Part shown: positions 27,675 to 37,439 of the stretch, one piece after another
Layout: every line of letters begins with the position of its first letter
Position numbering within the stretch: position 1 is the stretch's first letter
NCBI RefSeq assembly: GCF_003260995.1
Contig: NZ_CP030040.1
Location: 186,001-250,000, forward strand
Reading direction: 5' to 3'
DNA: 64,000 nt
From: Acetobacterium sp. KB-1
Lineage (GTDB): Bacteria > Bacillota > Clostridia > Eubacteriales > Eubacteriaceae
Made by a program: the position numbers and the translations under genes
The notes under the pieces: generated by a model
What the model saw: the letters and a program-made list of their open reading frames with translations, nothing else
Database searches by the model: none
What the model was told of the DNA's origin: nothing

Positions 27675-29150
27675 ATGATACGAGATCGCTTTGCACCGAG
27701 CCCAACAGGGAATGTTCATGTTGGAAGCCTACGGACAGCACTGTACAACTATTTATATGCGAAAAAAATGGACGGAGAATTTCTGCTTCGTCTTGAAGAT
27801 ACCGATCAAACACGGTTAGAACAAGGTGCGGTGGATAATTTACTGGATGCACTGAACATGACTGGTGTAATTCCCGATGAAGGCTTAATAAAAGAACATC
27901 ATAAGGTCATTCAAAAAGGTCAGCATGGCCCTTATATTCAGTCGCAACGCCTGGATATCTACAAAAAATATATTGAGATACTCCTGGATCAGGGACAAGC
28001 TTATTATTGTTTCTGTACTAAAGATCGGTTGGATGAGGTCAGAAATAGCCAAAAGGAAAAGGGCGAAACCCCTAAGTACGATGGCAAATGTCGAGAATTA
28101 TCAAAAGCGGAAATCACATCTAAGCTTGAAGCGGGGCTACCCTACACCGTCCGATTGAAATTACCGGAAAACCATGTAATTACCTTTGATGATATGGTTA
28201 GGGGAGTCATTGAGATGAATACCAACGACTTGGATGATCAGGTGCTGCTAAAAGCAGATGGATTCCCGACCTATCACATGGCGGTCGTCGTTGATGATCA
28301 TCTGATGGCGATTACCCACGTTATTCGGGGAGAGGAGTGGTTGCCATCAACACCAAAACACACCTATCTTTATGAATGTTTTGGCTGGGAACCGCCCAAA
28401 TTTGTTCATTTGCCCAATATCTTAAATGATGACCGTAAAAAGCTTAGCAAACGCCAGGGTGACGTATCAGTAGGTGATTTTTTGGCGAAAGGGTATTTGC
28501 CGGAAGCGTTGGTTAATTTTCTGGCATTACTTGGTTGGAGTCCGGAGAATGAACAAGAAATATTTTCCATGGCGGAATTGATCGAGGCGTTTGATCTTTC
28601 ACGAATCAATAAATCTGGAGCTGTTTTTGATCGGGCCAAGCTCAACTGGATGAATGCCCATTATATCAAAGAATTACCAATCGAAGCGCTGGTTAGTCAT
28701 CTGACGCCTTTTTTAGTCGATGCCGCGGTGATTACTCAGGAAGAAGTAGCAGCAAAACAGGAATGGCTATTCAAGGTTGCACAGATTTTAAGAGATCGGA
28801 TTGAATATTTTGCCCAGGCACCTCAGGAACTGGAATTGATCTTTAAAAATGATTTTATCATTGAGGACGAGGAAGCGCTGGCATTATTACACGAAGAATC
28901 GTCAAAACGCCTTTATGAAGCCCTTATTGCTAAAATCGAGGCGACCGAAGTACTGGACGCCGCCCGAGGAAAAGCGATGCTCAAAGAAATTCAAAAAGAA
29001 GAAAAAATAAAAGGAAAGATGCTCTTTATGCCAGCCCGGATCATGATCACAGGGGAAATGCATGGACCGGATCTGACTTTAATTATGGATGTATTGGGAA
29101 AAGATGAGGTTTTAAGCCGAATCAAGTCAGTTGCATCGATTATGCAATGA
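27675..29150 (+). CDS. gltX: Glutamyl-tRNA synthetase
   Basis: A 491-residue class I synthetase charging tRNA-Glu (and perhaps tRNA-Gln, as in many Firmicutes). The HIGH-type motif is PSPTGNVHVGSLRTALYN near residue 7 and the KMSKS-type motif is KKLSKRQGD near 255. The start follows GGAGG. No T-box leader was recognised upstream. Confidence 0.96.
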   Translation: MIRDRFAPSPTGNVHVGSLRTALYNYLYAKKMDGEFLLRLEDTDQTRLEQGAVDNLLDALNMTGVIPDEGLIKEHHKVIQKGQHGPYIQSQRLDIYKKYIEILLDQGQAYYCFCTKDRLDEVRNSQKEKGETPKYDGKCRELSKAEITSKLEAGLPYTVRLKLPENHVITFDDMVRGVIEMNTNDLDDQVLLKADGFPTYHMAVVVDDHLMAITHVIRGEEWLPSTPKHTYLYECFGWEPPKFVHLPNILNDDRKKLSKRQGDVSVGDFLAKGYLPEALVNFLALLGWSPENEQEIFSMAELIEAFDLSRINKSGAVFDRAKLNWMNAHYIKELPIEALVSHLTPFLVDAAVITQEEVAAKQEWLFKVAQILRDRIEYFAQAPQELELIFKNDFIIEDEEALALLHEESSKRLYEALIAKIEATEVLDAARGKAMLKEIQKEEKIKGKMLFMPARIMITGEMHGPDLTLIMDVLGKDEVLSRIKSVASIMQ

Positions 29151-29177
29151 TAAATTAAAAACAAAGGAGGAAAGCAC

Positions 29178-30446
29178 ATGAGTAAGCAAAAATCAAATAA
29201 TAAGAGAAAAAGCGGCATTCAATTGATCCTGATTACACTGTTTATTGCGTTAGTGGGATATATACTCTTTAGTGGGGTGTCAGTGGGTGTTTATGACATC
29301 GGTAATGTTGGCAATAATATCAACTACGGCTTGGATTTAACCGGCGGGGTAAATGTAGTCTTGGAAGCTGAAGCAACGGATGATGACCCAGTGACGGCAG
29401 AAAAAATTGAGTCCGCCATGCTAACGATTCGGCAGCGAATTGATACCCTGGGCGTTTCAGAACCAACGATCACCAAACAGGGTGATAACCGGATCCGGGT
29501 TTCGATTCCATCAGTTAGTGATCAGGAAGAAGCACTGACACTCATCGGAAAAACAGCCCAGTTGGAATTTGTGGGACCTGACGAAACCGTTATCCTAACT
29601 GGGAAAGACGTTGTTGATTCCAAGGGTGTTATGCAAACAGATAGTTCAGGCTTAGAAAAAGCGGTTGTTACCTTAAAATTCAGCGATGAAGGTACAAAGC
29701 TTTTTGCTGATGCCACCCAAAAATACATTGGACAGGCGATTAAGATTAAACTGGATGACGAAATTATTTCGTCACCAACGGTTAACGTGGCAATTACTAA
29801 CGGAGAAGCTGTGATTGAAGGCATTGGAAACATCGATGAAGCGGGAAATCTGGCCTCACTCATTCGTGGCGGGGCCCTGCCAGTCAAACTGGTACCCATT
29901 GAAGTAAGAACAGTGGGACCAACCTTAGGTCAGAATTCCCTCGATAAAAGCATTTATGCCGGGATGATCGGAATTGGCCTGGTACTCATCTTTATGCTCG
30001 TTTTTTACCGTGGTCTGGGAATTATTGCCGATCTGGCACTGGTTATCTTTATCATCTTTTTTATGATTATTTTGACAGCTCTCAATGTCACTTTGACACT
30101 GCCGGGTATTGCTGGTCTGATTCTCACCATTGGGATGGCAGTAGATGCCAATGTTATTATTTTTGAGCGAATCAAAGAAGAGGCACGATTAGGGAAATCC
30201 TTGCTGACAGCGATTGACAATGGTTTTTCAAGAGCGTTTAAAACGATTCTGGATTCAAATGTGACCACATTAATTGCCGGTTTTGTCCTCTTCTTTTTAG
30301 GAAGTGGGAGTGTCCAGGGATTTGCCGTCACCTTGATTTTAGGAATACTGGTGAGTATGTTTACCGCCGTTGTGATTACCAAGCAACTGATTATTTTACT
30401 TGTAAAAACGGAATTGTTTAAAAGCAATACGTTTTACGGAATATAG
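29178..30446 (+). CDS. secD: Protein translocase subunit SecD
   Basis: A 422-residue membrane protein that works with SecF to pull proteins through SecYEG using the ion gradient. It has an N-terminal helix and the motif GLDLTGGVNVVLEAE near residue 52. A large extracytoplasmic P1 domain follows, then five C-terminal helices containing GMAVDANVIIFERIKEE. The ribosome binding site is AAAGGAGG. secF follows after 13 bases. Confidence 0.96.
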   Translation: MSKQKSNNKRKSGIQLILITLFIALVGYILFSGVSVGVYDIGNVGNNINYGLDLTGGVNVVLEAEATDDDPVTAEKIESAMLTIRQRIDTLGVSEPTITKQGDNRIRVSIPSVSDQEEALTLIGKTAQLEFVGPDETVILTGKDVVDSKGVMQTDSSGLEKAVVTLKFSDEGTKLFADATQKYIGQAIKIKLDDEIISSPTVNVAITNGEAVIEGIGNIDEAGNLASLIRGGALPVKLVPIEVRTVGPTLGQNSLDKSIYAGMIGIGLVLIFMLVFYRGLGIIADLALVIFIIFFMIILTALNVTLTLPGIAGLILTIGMAVDANVIIFERIKEEARLGKSLLTAIDNGFSRAFKTILDSNVTTLIAGFVLFFLGSGSVQGFAVTLILGILVSMFTAVVITKQLIILLVKTELFKSNTFYGI

Positions 30447-30459
30447 AAAGGAGACCATA

Positions 30460-31353
30460 ATGAAAAAGAACATTCAAGTAGTAGAAAAAAGCAAAATATG
30501 GTTTGCCTTCTCATTGATACTTATTGCCATCAGTATCGGTTCGCTATTTATCAATGGACTAAATTTCGGCATTGACTTTATTGGCGGAACCATTGTAACC
30601 ATTGAACTTAATACACCCTTTGAAACCAGTGATGCCAAGGCATTGATTGAAGAGTATGACTCAAGTGCCGATGTGACCTATGCCGGTGAAGCCAAAACTC
30701 AGGTGATTATTTCCACTAAAAAAGACTTATCAACTGATGACCGACAGGCATTATTTGCTAAGTTTCAGGAAAAATACAATTTAGAGGATACCGACTTGTT
30801 ATCGATTGATACAGTGAGCCCTTCAATCGGTGCGGAGATGGCCAACAGTGCCATGATTGCTGCTGTTGTCGCGGTTTTACTGATGCTGGTATACATTACC
30901 TTTCGTTTTGAATTTATGTTTGGACTAGCAGCAGTGGTTGCCTTAATCCATGATCTGATCATCGTGTTGGGTGTTTACTCGATCTTCCAGATTCAAGTCA
31001 ATTCGCCATTAATCGCAGCCTTGTTAACGATTTTGGGTTATTCCATCAATGATACCATTGTTGTATTTGACCGAATCCGGGAAAACCGTCCCAAATTCGG
31101 CAAATATGATTTCGCTAACTTAGTTGATACCAGTGTATCTCAAACGCTACAACGAAGTATCAATACGTCATTTACTACCTTACTGGCGATCGGCGCCTTG
31201 TATGTCTTTGGGGTCCCGGCAGTACAGGATTTTGCATTACCGTTAATGGTAGGGATTGTAAGCGGAACCTATTCGTCGATCTTTGTTGCCAGTACGCTTT
31301 GGTGTAAGGTCAAAGAATTTCAGGCAAGCAAGAAAACAGCGCTCAAAAACTAG
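30460..31353 (+). CDS. secF: Protein translocase subunit SecF
   Basis: A 297-residue partner of SecD with six predicted helices. Family motifs are NFGIDFIGGT near residue 30 and GYSINDTIVVFDRIREN near residue 193. A terminator follows. SecD and SecF are separate here, not fused as in B. subtilis. Confidence 0.96.
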   Translation: MKKNIQVVEKSKIWFAFSLILIAISIGSLFINGLNFGIDFIGGTIVTIELNTPFETSDAKALIEEYDSSADVTYAGEAKTQVIISTKKDLSTDDRQALFAKFQEKYNLEDTDLLSIDTVSPSIGAEMANSAMIAAVVAVLLMLVYITFRFEFMFGLAAVVALIHDLIIVLGVYSIFQIQVNSPLIAALLTILGYSINDTIVVFDRIRENRPKFGKYDFANLVDTSVSQTLQRSINTSFTTLLAIGALYVFGVPAVQDFALPLMVGIVSGTYSSIFVASTLWCKVKEFQASKKTALKN

Positions 31354-31394
31354 TGTTACAAAAAAGATAACAAACGTGATTTAAGAATGATTTG

Positions 31395-31429
31395 GCGTCA
31401 TGGAGGCAACTCCCTGACGCTTTCGTTTT
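31395..31429 (+). terminator. Intrinsic terminator after secF
   Basis: An 11-base-pair stem with one mismatch (31395-31405 with 31410-31420), a GCAA loop and a T-rich tail broken by one C and one G. Confidence 0.75.
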
Positions 31430-31480
31430 AGGTGTTAAAGAATTCAGGAAGTTTATTTTGGATTCAGTCTCGAGGTAAAG

Positions 31481-33586
31481 ATGTCAGATAAAACCAAATG
31501 GATATTGAGGAAAAATAAAAACAGTCATTTAAATCCATCAGACTATGAAAGTTTAAAAAAGCAGTTAATGCAAAATTTGGATTTGGGAAGCCGTGCTGCC
31601 GAAATACTCATTAATCGTGGGATGGACTCGATTCTACAAACCAAACGTTACCTCAATCCCTCTCATGATGATTTGCATGATCCGTTTCTTTTTAATGATA
31701 TGGAAAAAGTTGTAAAGCGGATTGTAAAAGCGCAGGAAGCCAATGAAAAGATATGTCTCTATGGTGATTATGACGCCGATGGCACAACGGGAGTATCGAT
31801 TCTGCTTCACTTTCTTAAGAGCAATGGATTTAATGTCACCTATTTTATTCCTAATCGGTTGATTACAGGTTATGGACTTCATACGACGCCATTGCAGACA
31901 TTAGTTGACGAGGGGGTAGGCCTGCTGATTACGATCGATAACGGCATTACGGCCAACGATCAAGTCGAATTCTGCAATCAACATAAAATGGACGTGATCA
32001 TTACCGATCATCATGAGTGTCATGGGACGCTTCCGGCAGCACTTGGAATCATTAACCCCAAGGTGCCCGGTTCAAACTATCCCTTTAAAGAATTATGTGG
32101 TGCTGGTGTGGCCTTTAAGCTGGCCCAAGCAATAAGTATCCGGTTAAACGTCGATCTGGATTTACAGAATGCTGTAGAGTGTGTGGCTTTGGCCACCGTT
32201 GCTGATCTGGTTCCGCTTCAGAACGAGAATCGAAGCTTGGTTTTTCTGGGACTAGCGTATTTAAACTCTAGTCCTAGAAATCCTGGCATTCGAGCACTCA
32301 TAGAAGCCAGTGAATTGACGCAGTTAAAGGCCTGGCATTTTGGATTTGTTTTGGGTCCTAAGATTAATGCCGCCGGCCGTTTAGGTGAAGCACATCACAT
32401 TGTTGATTTACTCACCGGAAGCGACCCGGTAAAGCTGATGGAATTGGCTAAGTTTTTAAGTGAGGAGAATCGTAAACGTCAGGATTTGGAGCTGGCTATC
32501 CTGGCGGACGCCCTTGTGCTAGTCGAATCGCAGGAGTTGAATAAGGATGATATCATGATCGTTGTGGGTGAGAACTGGCACTCCGGGGTGATTGGTATTG
32601 TAGCCAGCCGGATTCAGGAGAAATACTATCGCCCGGTGATCGTTATCAGCGTCGTTGATGGTATTGGGAAGGCATCGTGTCGCAGTGTTGAAGGGTTTAA
32701 TATTTTTGAGGCGCTTAAGTCCTGTGGCGAATATTTCAGCAGTTACGGCGGCCATGATCAAGCTGCTGGTTTTAGTATTAAAGCACAAAATATTGGAACA
32801 ATGATTGAAAAAATCAAAAATTACGGGGAGTCTGTTGGAATAAAAAAGCACCTGATCAGAAAAATTCCCTATGATGCCATTATCAGTGAAGATGAAATCA
32901 CCTGGGAACTTTTTGAAGTCTGTTCTCGTTTTGAACCCTGCGGTCTTGGTAATCCCGGGGTACAGTTTGTCATTGACAAGCCAGACATTATTTCAATGGG
33001 AACCATGGGGAAGGAAGCTAATCATTTACGTTTGAGCTTGAGAAATGATATCAAGGGCGTTGGTTTTGGGTTTGGTGATTTTTATCGCACGCAGCCGGAT
33101 TTAGCGCTGACTGGTTATCAGGGCGTGGAATTGTTATGTCGTTTAGACGCAAATGAATATCGGGGAAATAAAACCCTGCAATTGTTGGTAAAAGACATCA
33201 GGTTGAATCCCATCTGGAATTTGGAAACGGCCAAGCGTTTAGTAAAAGCGATTGTCCAATCAGAAAATCCAGGAGCTTTAATTGACTTGGCAACGGATAA
33301 CATTAATCCTGGAGATTTGCATTTACTGCGAGAGACGGTCAAACACGTTTATCTTATCCTTGGTAATGCGTCAGGAAGTGGGATATCCGTTTACTCAAAA
33401 AAGAATCCTGACCTATCGCCATTTCATTTTTTAATGGCATGTGAAGTATTAAGGGAAGTCGGGTTGATTGCGTATGGATTTAAGGATGGTTTGCTTTTTT
33501 CCAAAATAATAGAAACAAGGAAAAAAAAGGATATTCAAAACACGAAACTAATGATAAAATTAAAAAAAATGATTAGTGAACGATAA
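31481..33586 (+). CDS. recJ: Single-stranded-DNA-specific exonuclease RecJ
   Basis: A 701-residue DHH-family 5'-3' exonuclease for recombination and repair. Metal-binding motifs are DYDADGTTG near residue 95, ITDHHECHG near 175 and ATVADLVPL near 244. The DHHA1 domain has YGGHDQAAGFSI near 424. A C-terminal extension of about 150 residues beyond the OB domain is present, as in many clostridial RecJ proteins. It starts the run recJ-apt-rel-dtd. Confidence 0.94.
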   Translation: MSDKTKWILRKNKNSHLNPSDYESLKKQLMQNLDLGSRAAEILINRGMDSILQTKRYLNPSHDDLHDPFLFNDMEKVVKRIVKAQEANEKICLYGDYDADGTTGVSILLHFLKSNGFNVTYFIPNRLITGYGLHTTPLQTLVDEGVGLLITIDNGITANDQVEFCNQHKMDVIITDHHECHGTLPAALGIINPKVPGSNYPFKELCGAGVAFKLAQAISIRLNVDLDLQNAVECVALATVADLVPLQNENRSLVFLGLAYLNSSPRNPGIRALIEASELTQLKAWHFGFVLGPKINAAGRLGEAHHIVDLLTGSDPVKLMELAKFLSEENRKRQDLELAILADALVLVESQELNKDDIMIVVGENWHSGVIGIVASRIQEKYYRPVIVISVVDGIGKASCRSVEGFNIFEALKSCGEYFSSYGGHDQAAGFSIKAQNIGTMIEKIKNYGESVGIKKHLIRKIPYDAIISEDEITWELFEVCSRFEPCGLGNPGVQFVIDKPDIISMGTMGKEANHLRLSLRNDIKGVGFGFGDFYRTQPDLALTGYQGVELLCRLDANEYRGNKTLQLLVKDIRLNPIWNLETAKRLVKAIVQSENPGALIDLATDNINPGDLHLLRETVKHVYLILGNASGSGISVYSKKNPDLSPFHFLMACEVLREVGLIAYGFKDGLLFSKIIETRKKKDIQNTKLMIKLKKMISER

Positions 33587-33598
33587 GGGAGATTTAAG

Positions 33599-34117
33599 AT
33601 GGATCTAAAAGAGAATATTGGCATTTATGAAGATTTTCCAAAAGAAGGCATTAGCTTTAAGGATATTAACAGCCTGATTTTAAACCCCAAGGCTTTTCAG
33701 TATGTCATTGACGAGATGGCTAAGGTTGCAAAAGCTCTGGATGCAAACATCATCGTAATTCCAGAAGCCAGGGGCTATATCTTTGGCACGCCACTGGCTT
33801 ATTTAATCGGAGCGGGTCTGGTGCCGATAAGAAAACCAGGTAAATTACCTGGTGAAATTTCATCAGAAGCCTATGATTTGGAATACGGATCAAATGTTGT
33901 GGAGATGCAAAAAAATGCCATCAAGCCGGGAGACCGGATTATCATCGTCGATGATTTATTGGCCACCGGCGGAACCATGATGGCGGCGACTAAACTGATC
34001 GAAAATCTGGGTGGGGAAATTTCAGGTATTATTACGCTGATTGAACTGACAGATTTAGGCGGCCGCGAGCTGCTTAAGAATTATTTTGTACACTCGATTG
34101 TGACCTACCCCTACTAA
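33599..34117 (+). CDS. apt: Adenine phosphoribosyltransferase
   Basis: Salvages adenine to AMP using PRPP. The 172-residue protein starts with the family pattern FPKEGISFKDI. The PRPP-binding motif is IIIVDDLLATGGTM near residue 118. AAGGGAG precedes the start. The position between recJ and rel is typical of Firmicutes. Confidence 0.97.
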   Translation: MDLKENIGIYEDFPKEGISFKDINSLILNPKAFQYVIDEMAKVAKALDANIIVIPEARGYIFGTPLAYLIGAGLVPIRKPGKLPGEISSEAYDLEYGSNVVEMQKNAIKPGDRIIIVDDLLATGGTMMAATKLIENLGGEISGIITLIELTDLGGRELLKNYFVHSIVTYPY

Positions 34118-34149
34118 AAGTACTCATTAATTAAAAAGGCAGAAACGAT

Positions 34150-36321
34150 ATGGATAATGACGCAGTAAAAGGAAAAATTGACAATGTAATAAACCTGGTA
34201 AAAGCTAACAATCCAGATGCCGAAACGGATATGATCAATAAGGCCTATGACCTGGCTAGGGAAGCCCATAAAGATCAGAAACGTTTGTCTGGAGAGGACT
34301 ATGTAATTCATCCGGTTTCTGTTGCTTACATTCTAGCTGAAATGCAAATGGATACAGAAACAATTGTTGCTGCCATTTTACATGATGTAATTGAAGATAC
34401 CATCTATTCCTATGATTATATCAAGGAAGAGTTTAATGAAGATATTGCAGATTTGGTCGAAGGTGTCACAAAAATTGGACGGATTGGTTTTCAATCCAAA
34501 GAGGAAAGTCAGGCCGAAAACCTTCGCAAAATGATTCTGGCGATGTCGAAAGATATTCGGGTTATTCTAATCAAGCTGGTTGACCGGCTACATAATATGC
34601 GGACCCTGGAATACATGCGCGAAGCAAAGCAGCTTGAAAAAGCCAAAGAAACGCTTGATATTTATGCACCCTTGGCAAATCGGCTGGGAATTTCTACGAT
34701 CAAGTGGGAGCTTGAAGATTTAGCACTAAAGTATCTGGACCCAGAGGGATATTATGATCTGGTTCAGAAAATTAAAATTAAAAAAAGTGCCCGGGAAGCT
34801 TATATTGCTGATGTAATTGATGTTTTAGCTAAAGAAATTGATAAAGTCGGCACGCATGCTGAAATTTACGGACGATCTAAACATTTTTATAGCATCTATC
34901 GAAAAATGAAGAATCAGAACCGCAGCTTTGATGAAATCTATGATCTGATTGCAGTTCGGGTTATTGTGGATTCATTAAAAGATTGTTATGGCGTCCTGGG
35001 AGTGGTTCATTCTCAATGGACGCCGATTCCGGGACGGTTTAAAGACTATATTGCGATGCCTAAACCCAATCTCTATCAATCCATTCATACAACGGTTATG
35101 GGCCCCAAAGGGGAGCCCTTTGAAATTCAGATTCGCACCAGAGAAATGCATGAAACCGCAGAGTATGGGATTGCCGCTCACTGGAAGTATAAAGAAGGCC
35201 GAATGGATGCCAAGGACAACAAGTATGAAGTACAGATGTCCTGGCTGCGCCAAATGCTTGAACTCCAGCGTAATTCGGAAGACGCCGGGGAACTAGTGGA
35301 AACCATCAAGGTGGATCTGCTAAACGAAGAGGTCTATGTTTTTTCACCCAAAGGTGCGGTGGTTCCGTTGCCGGCGGGATCATGTCCCCTAGATTTTGCC
35401 TATCGGATTCATAGTGATATCGGAAACAGCTGCGTCGGGGCTCGGGTAAACAATAAAATTGTGCCACTGAACAGCCCTTTAAAAAGCGGGGACATCGTCG
35501 AAGTCATGACTTCTAAAAATTCCAACGGCCCCAGTCGGGACTGGTTGACCTTTGTCAAAAGTGCCCACGCCCGGAATAAAATTAAGCAGTATTTTAAAAA
35601 AGAAGAAAAAGACGAAAATGTGCAAAAGGGTCGAAGTATTCTGGAACGGGAAATCAAGCGTGAGGGGTTGCAACACTCTAATCTTTTGAACTTGAATAAC
35701 CTGGAACTTCTGGCTGAAAAATGCAGTTTTAAAAACCTCAATGATTTTTATGCTGCCATTGGTTATAATGGGATAAAAATTGGAACTGTTTTTCAGAAAA
35801 TGAAACTGCTTTTTCCCAAGGAATTTCCTGAAGAAGTTGAAGAAATTGTTTTAAAAAAGCCCACCAAGGATGCCAAGAAAACCAGTAGCACCGTCATTGT
35901 TGCCGGACATAATGAAATTGATGTTCATTTTGCTAAATGCTGTAATCCGGTGCCCGGCGATAAAATAGTTGGGTACATTACTAAAGGGCGGGGTATTTCT
36001 GTTCATCGAGCGGATTGTTCTAATGTTTTAAACCTTACCGATCCCAATCGGATTGTGGAAGTGGAATGGAATAAATACAGTACGGGTTCTTTTACAGCAG
36101 AAATTCACATCAAAGCTAAGGAATCCCCTGGAACGATCATCCAGATTTCAAAGACTTTTCTCGATATGGGCATACCCGTGACCGCGCTCAATGCCAAAAA
36201 TGAAAAAAATGAATACGACTTTTTTTCAGCCACCCTTGAAGTTAAAAGCCGTCGGGAACTAAATTTATTAATTAAAAATTTAAACAAAATAAAAGAAATT
36301 ATCCAGATTTACCGAGTATAA
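34150..36321 (+). CDS. rel: Bifunctional (p)ppGpp synthetase/hydrolase Rel
   Basis: Controls the stringent response. The 723-residue protein has the HD hydrolase domain with HPVSVAYILAEM and ILHDVIEDT near residue 78. The synthetase domain contains RFKDYIAMPKPNLYQSIH near residue 297. A TGS domain (VYVFSPKGAVVPLPAGS) and a C-terminal ACT domain follow. Hydrolase His and Asp residues are intact, so both activities are expected. Confidence 0.96.
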   Translation: MDNDAVKGKIDNVINLVKANNPDAETDMINKAYDLAREAHKDQKRLSGEDYVIHPVSVAYILAEMQMDTETIVAAILHDVIEDTIYSYDYIKEEFNEDIADLVEGVTKIGRIGFQSKEESQAENLRKMILAMSKDIRVILIKLVDRLHNMRTLEYMREAKQLEKAKETLDIYAPLANRLGISTIKWELEDLALKYLDPEGYYDLVQKIKIKKSAREAYIADVIDVLAKEIDKVGTHAEIYGRSKHFYSIYRKMKNQNRSFDEIYDLIAVRVIVDSLKDCYGVLGVVHSQWTPIPGRFKDYIAMPKPNLYQSIHTTVMGPKGEPFEIQIRTREMHETAEYGIAAHWKYKEGRMDAKDNKYEVQMSWLRQMLELQRNSEDAGELVETIKVDLLNEEVYVFSPKGAVVPLPAGSCPLDFAYRIHSDIGNSCVGARVNNKIVPLNSPLKSGDIVEVMTSKNSNGPSRDWLTFVKSAHARNKIKQYFKKEEKDENVQKGRSILEREIKREGLQHSNLLNLNNLELLAEKCSFKNLNDFYAAIGYNGIKIGTVFQKMKLLFPKEFPEEVEEIVLKKPTKDAKKTSSTVIVAGHNEIDVHFAKCCNPVPGDKIVGYITKGRGISVHRADCSNVLNLTDPNRIVEVEWNKYSTGSFTAEIHIKAKESPGTIIQISKTFLDMGIPVTALNAKNEKNEYDFFSATLEVKSRRELNLLIKNLNKIKEIIQIYRV

Positions 36322-36330
36322 GGAGACGTT

Positions 36331-36783
36331 ATGCGGGCAGTCATACAGCGGGTATCCGCTTCAGAAGTACGGATTGGTAATGAGTCGGTGGGAAAAATTG
36401 CCGAAGGACTCAATGTACTTCTCGGAATTAAAGAAGACGATACCGAAACCGATATGGACTATATTATTAATAAACTGGTCAACCTGAGAATATTTGAAGA
36501 TGCTGATGGAAAAATGAATCGGTCCATTCTTGATGTGGATGGGGAACTTTTGCTGGTTTCTCAGTTCACCCTTTATGGTGACTGTCGAAAAGGGCGGCGC
36601 CCAGGCTTTACCCGAAGTGGCCCAGTGGACCAGGCCGAGAAAAAATATGCTATTTTTGTTGATAAATTGAAAGATCAGCCAATAAAGAAAATTGAAACCG
36701 GTGTTTTTCAGGCCGAAATGGAAGTCTTAATCGTCAATGACGGGCCGGTAACTTTGTTACTTGACAGTGAAAAGAAATTTTAG
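36331..36783 (+). CDS. dtd: D-aminoacyl-tRNA deacylase Dtd
   Basis: Removes D-amino acids wrongly attached to tRNA. The 150-residue protein starts MRAVIQRVSASEVRI. It has the active-site segments LLLVSQFTLYGDCRKGRRP near residue 72 and VNDGPVTLLLDS near the C-terminus (the latter is the GP-containing cross-subunit motif). AAGGAG precedes the start. It directly follows rel, the usual pairing. Confidence 0.97.
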   Translation: MRAVIQRVSASEVRIGNESVGKIAEGLNVLLGIKEDDTETDMDYIINKLVNLRIFEDADGKMNRSILDVDGELLLVSQFTLYGDCRKGRRPGFTRSGPVDQAEKKYAIFVDKLKDQPIKKIETGVFQAEMEVLIVNDGPVTLLLDSEKKF

Positions 36784-36802
36784 ATAAATTAGGGAGAAAC
36801 AG

Positions 36803-37432
36803 ATGAAAGTAATAAAAAAATCCCTGGGACAGATGGGAACGAACTGCTATGTGGTCTGGGATGAAAAAACGTTGGAAGCAGCAGTCATTGATCCCGGGTT
36901 TGAGGATCAGCGGATATCTGATATCATTAATGAAAACAAACTGAAGGTGAATTATATTTTGCTGACTCACGGTCATTTTGACCATCTTGGTGGTGTCAAT
37001 CAGATTAAAAAGTTAACCGGTGCCAAGGTTCTCATTCATGAAAATGATGCTGATTGTCTTATTGATCCGCGACGTAACCTTTCGGTTCTGGCAGGCATGT
37101 CGATGATATTGGAACCGGCTGATGGTTTTTTAAATGAAAATGAGACCATTACCTTAGGTAATATTGCTTTCCGGGTGATTCATACACCAGGCCACTCAAA
37201 GGGCGGTATCTGTCTTCTGGCAGAGGATCAGCTTTTTGCCGGAGATACCCTTTTTAATACCTCCATTGGTCGGACTGACTTTGCCGATGGTGATTTGAAT
37301 GAATTGCTAAATGGAATTAAATCAAAATTGTTTGTTCTGGACGATGCAACCACTGTATTGCCGGGACATGGCGAGAATACGACCATTGGGTACGAAAAAA
37401 CGAACAATCCTTTTTTAAAGGGGCGTTTTTAG
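36803..37432 (+). CDS. Metallo-beta-lactamase fold hydrolase (glyoxalase II-like)
   Basis: A 209-residue hydrolase with the metal motif THGHFDHLGG near residue 55. The further metal ligands are in TPGHSKGG near 130, FAGDTLF near 148 and PGHGENT near 194. This matches small glyoxalase II-like proteins commonly found in this clostridial cluster. The substrate cannot be read. The start follows AGGGAG. Confidence 0.9.
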   Translation: MKVIKKSLGQMGTNCYVVWDEKTLEAAVIDPGFEDQRISDIINENKLKVNYILLTHGHFDHLGGVNQIKKLTGAKVLIHENDADCLIDPRRNLSVLAGMSMILEPADGFLNENETITLGNIAFRVIHTPGHSKGGICLLAEDQLFAGDTLFNTSIGRTDFADGDLNELLNGIKSKLFVLDDATTVLPGHGENTTIGYEKTNNPFLKGRF

Positions 37433-37439
37433 AGAGCCG

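Noticed and set aside
29522-30427. Two - strand open frames over secD
   Set aside because: Low-complexity Ser/Ile-rich shadows of the secD coding strand.
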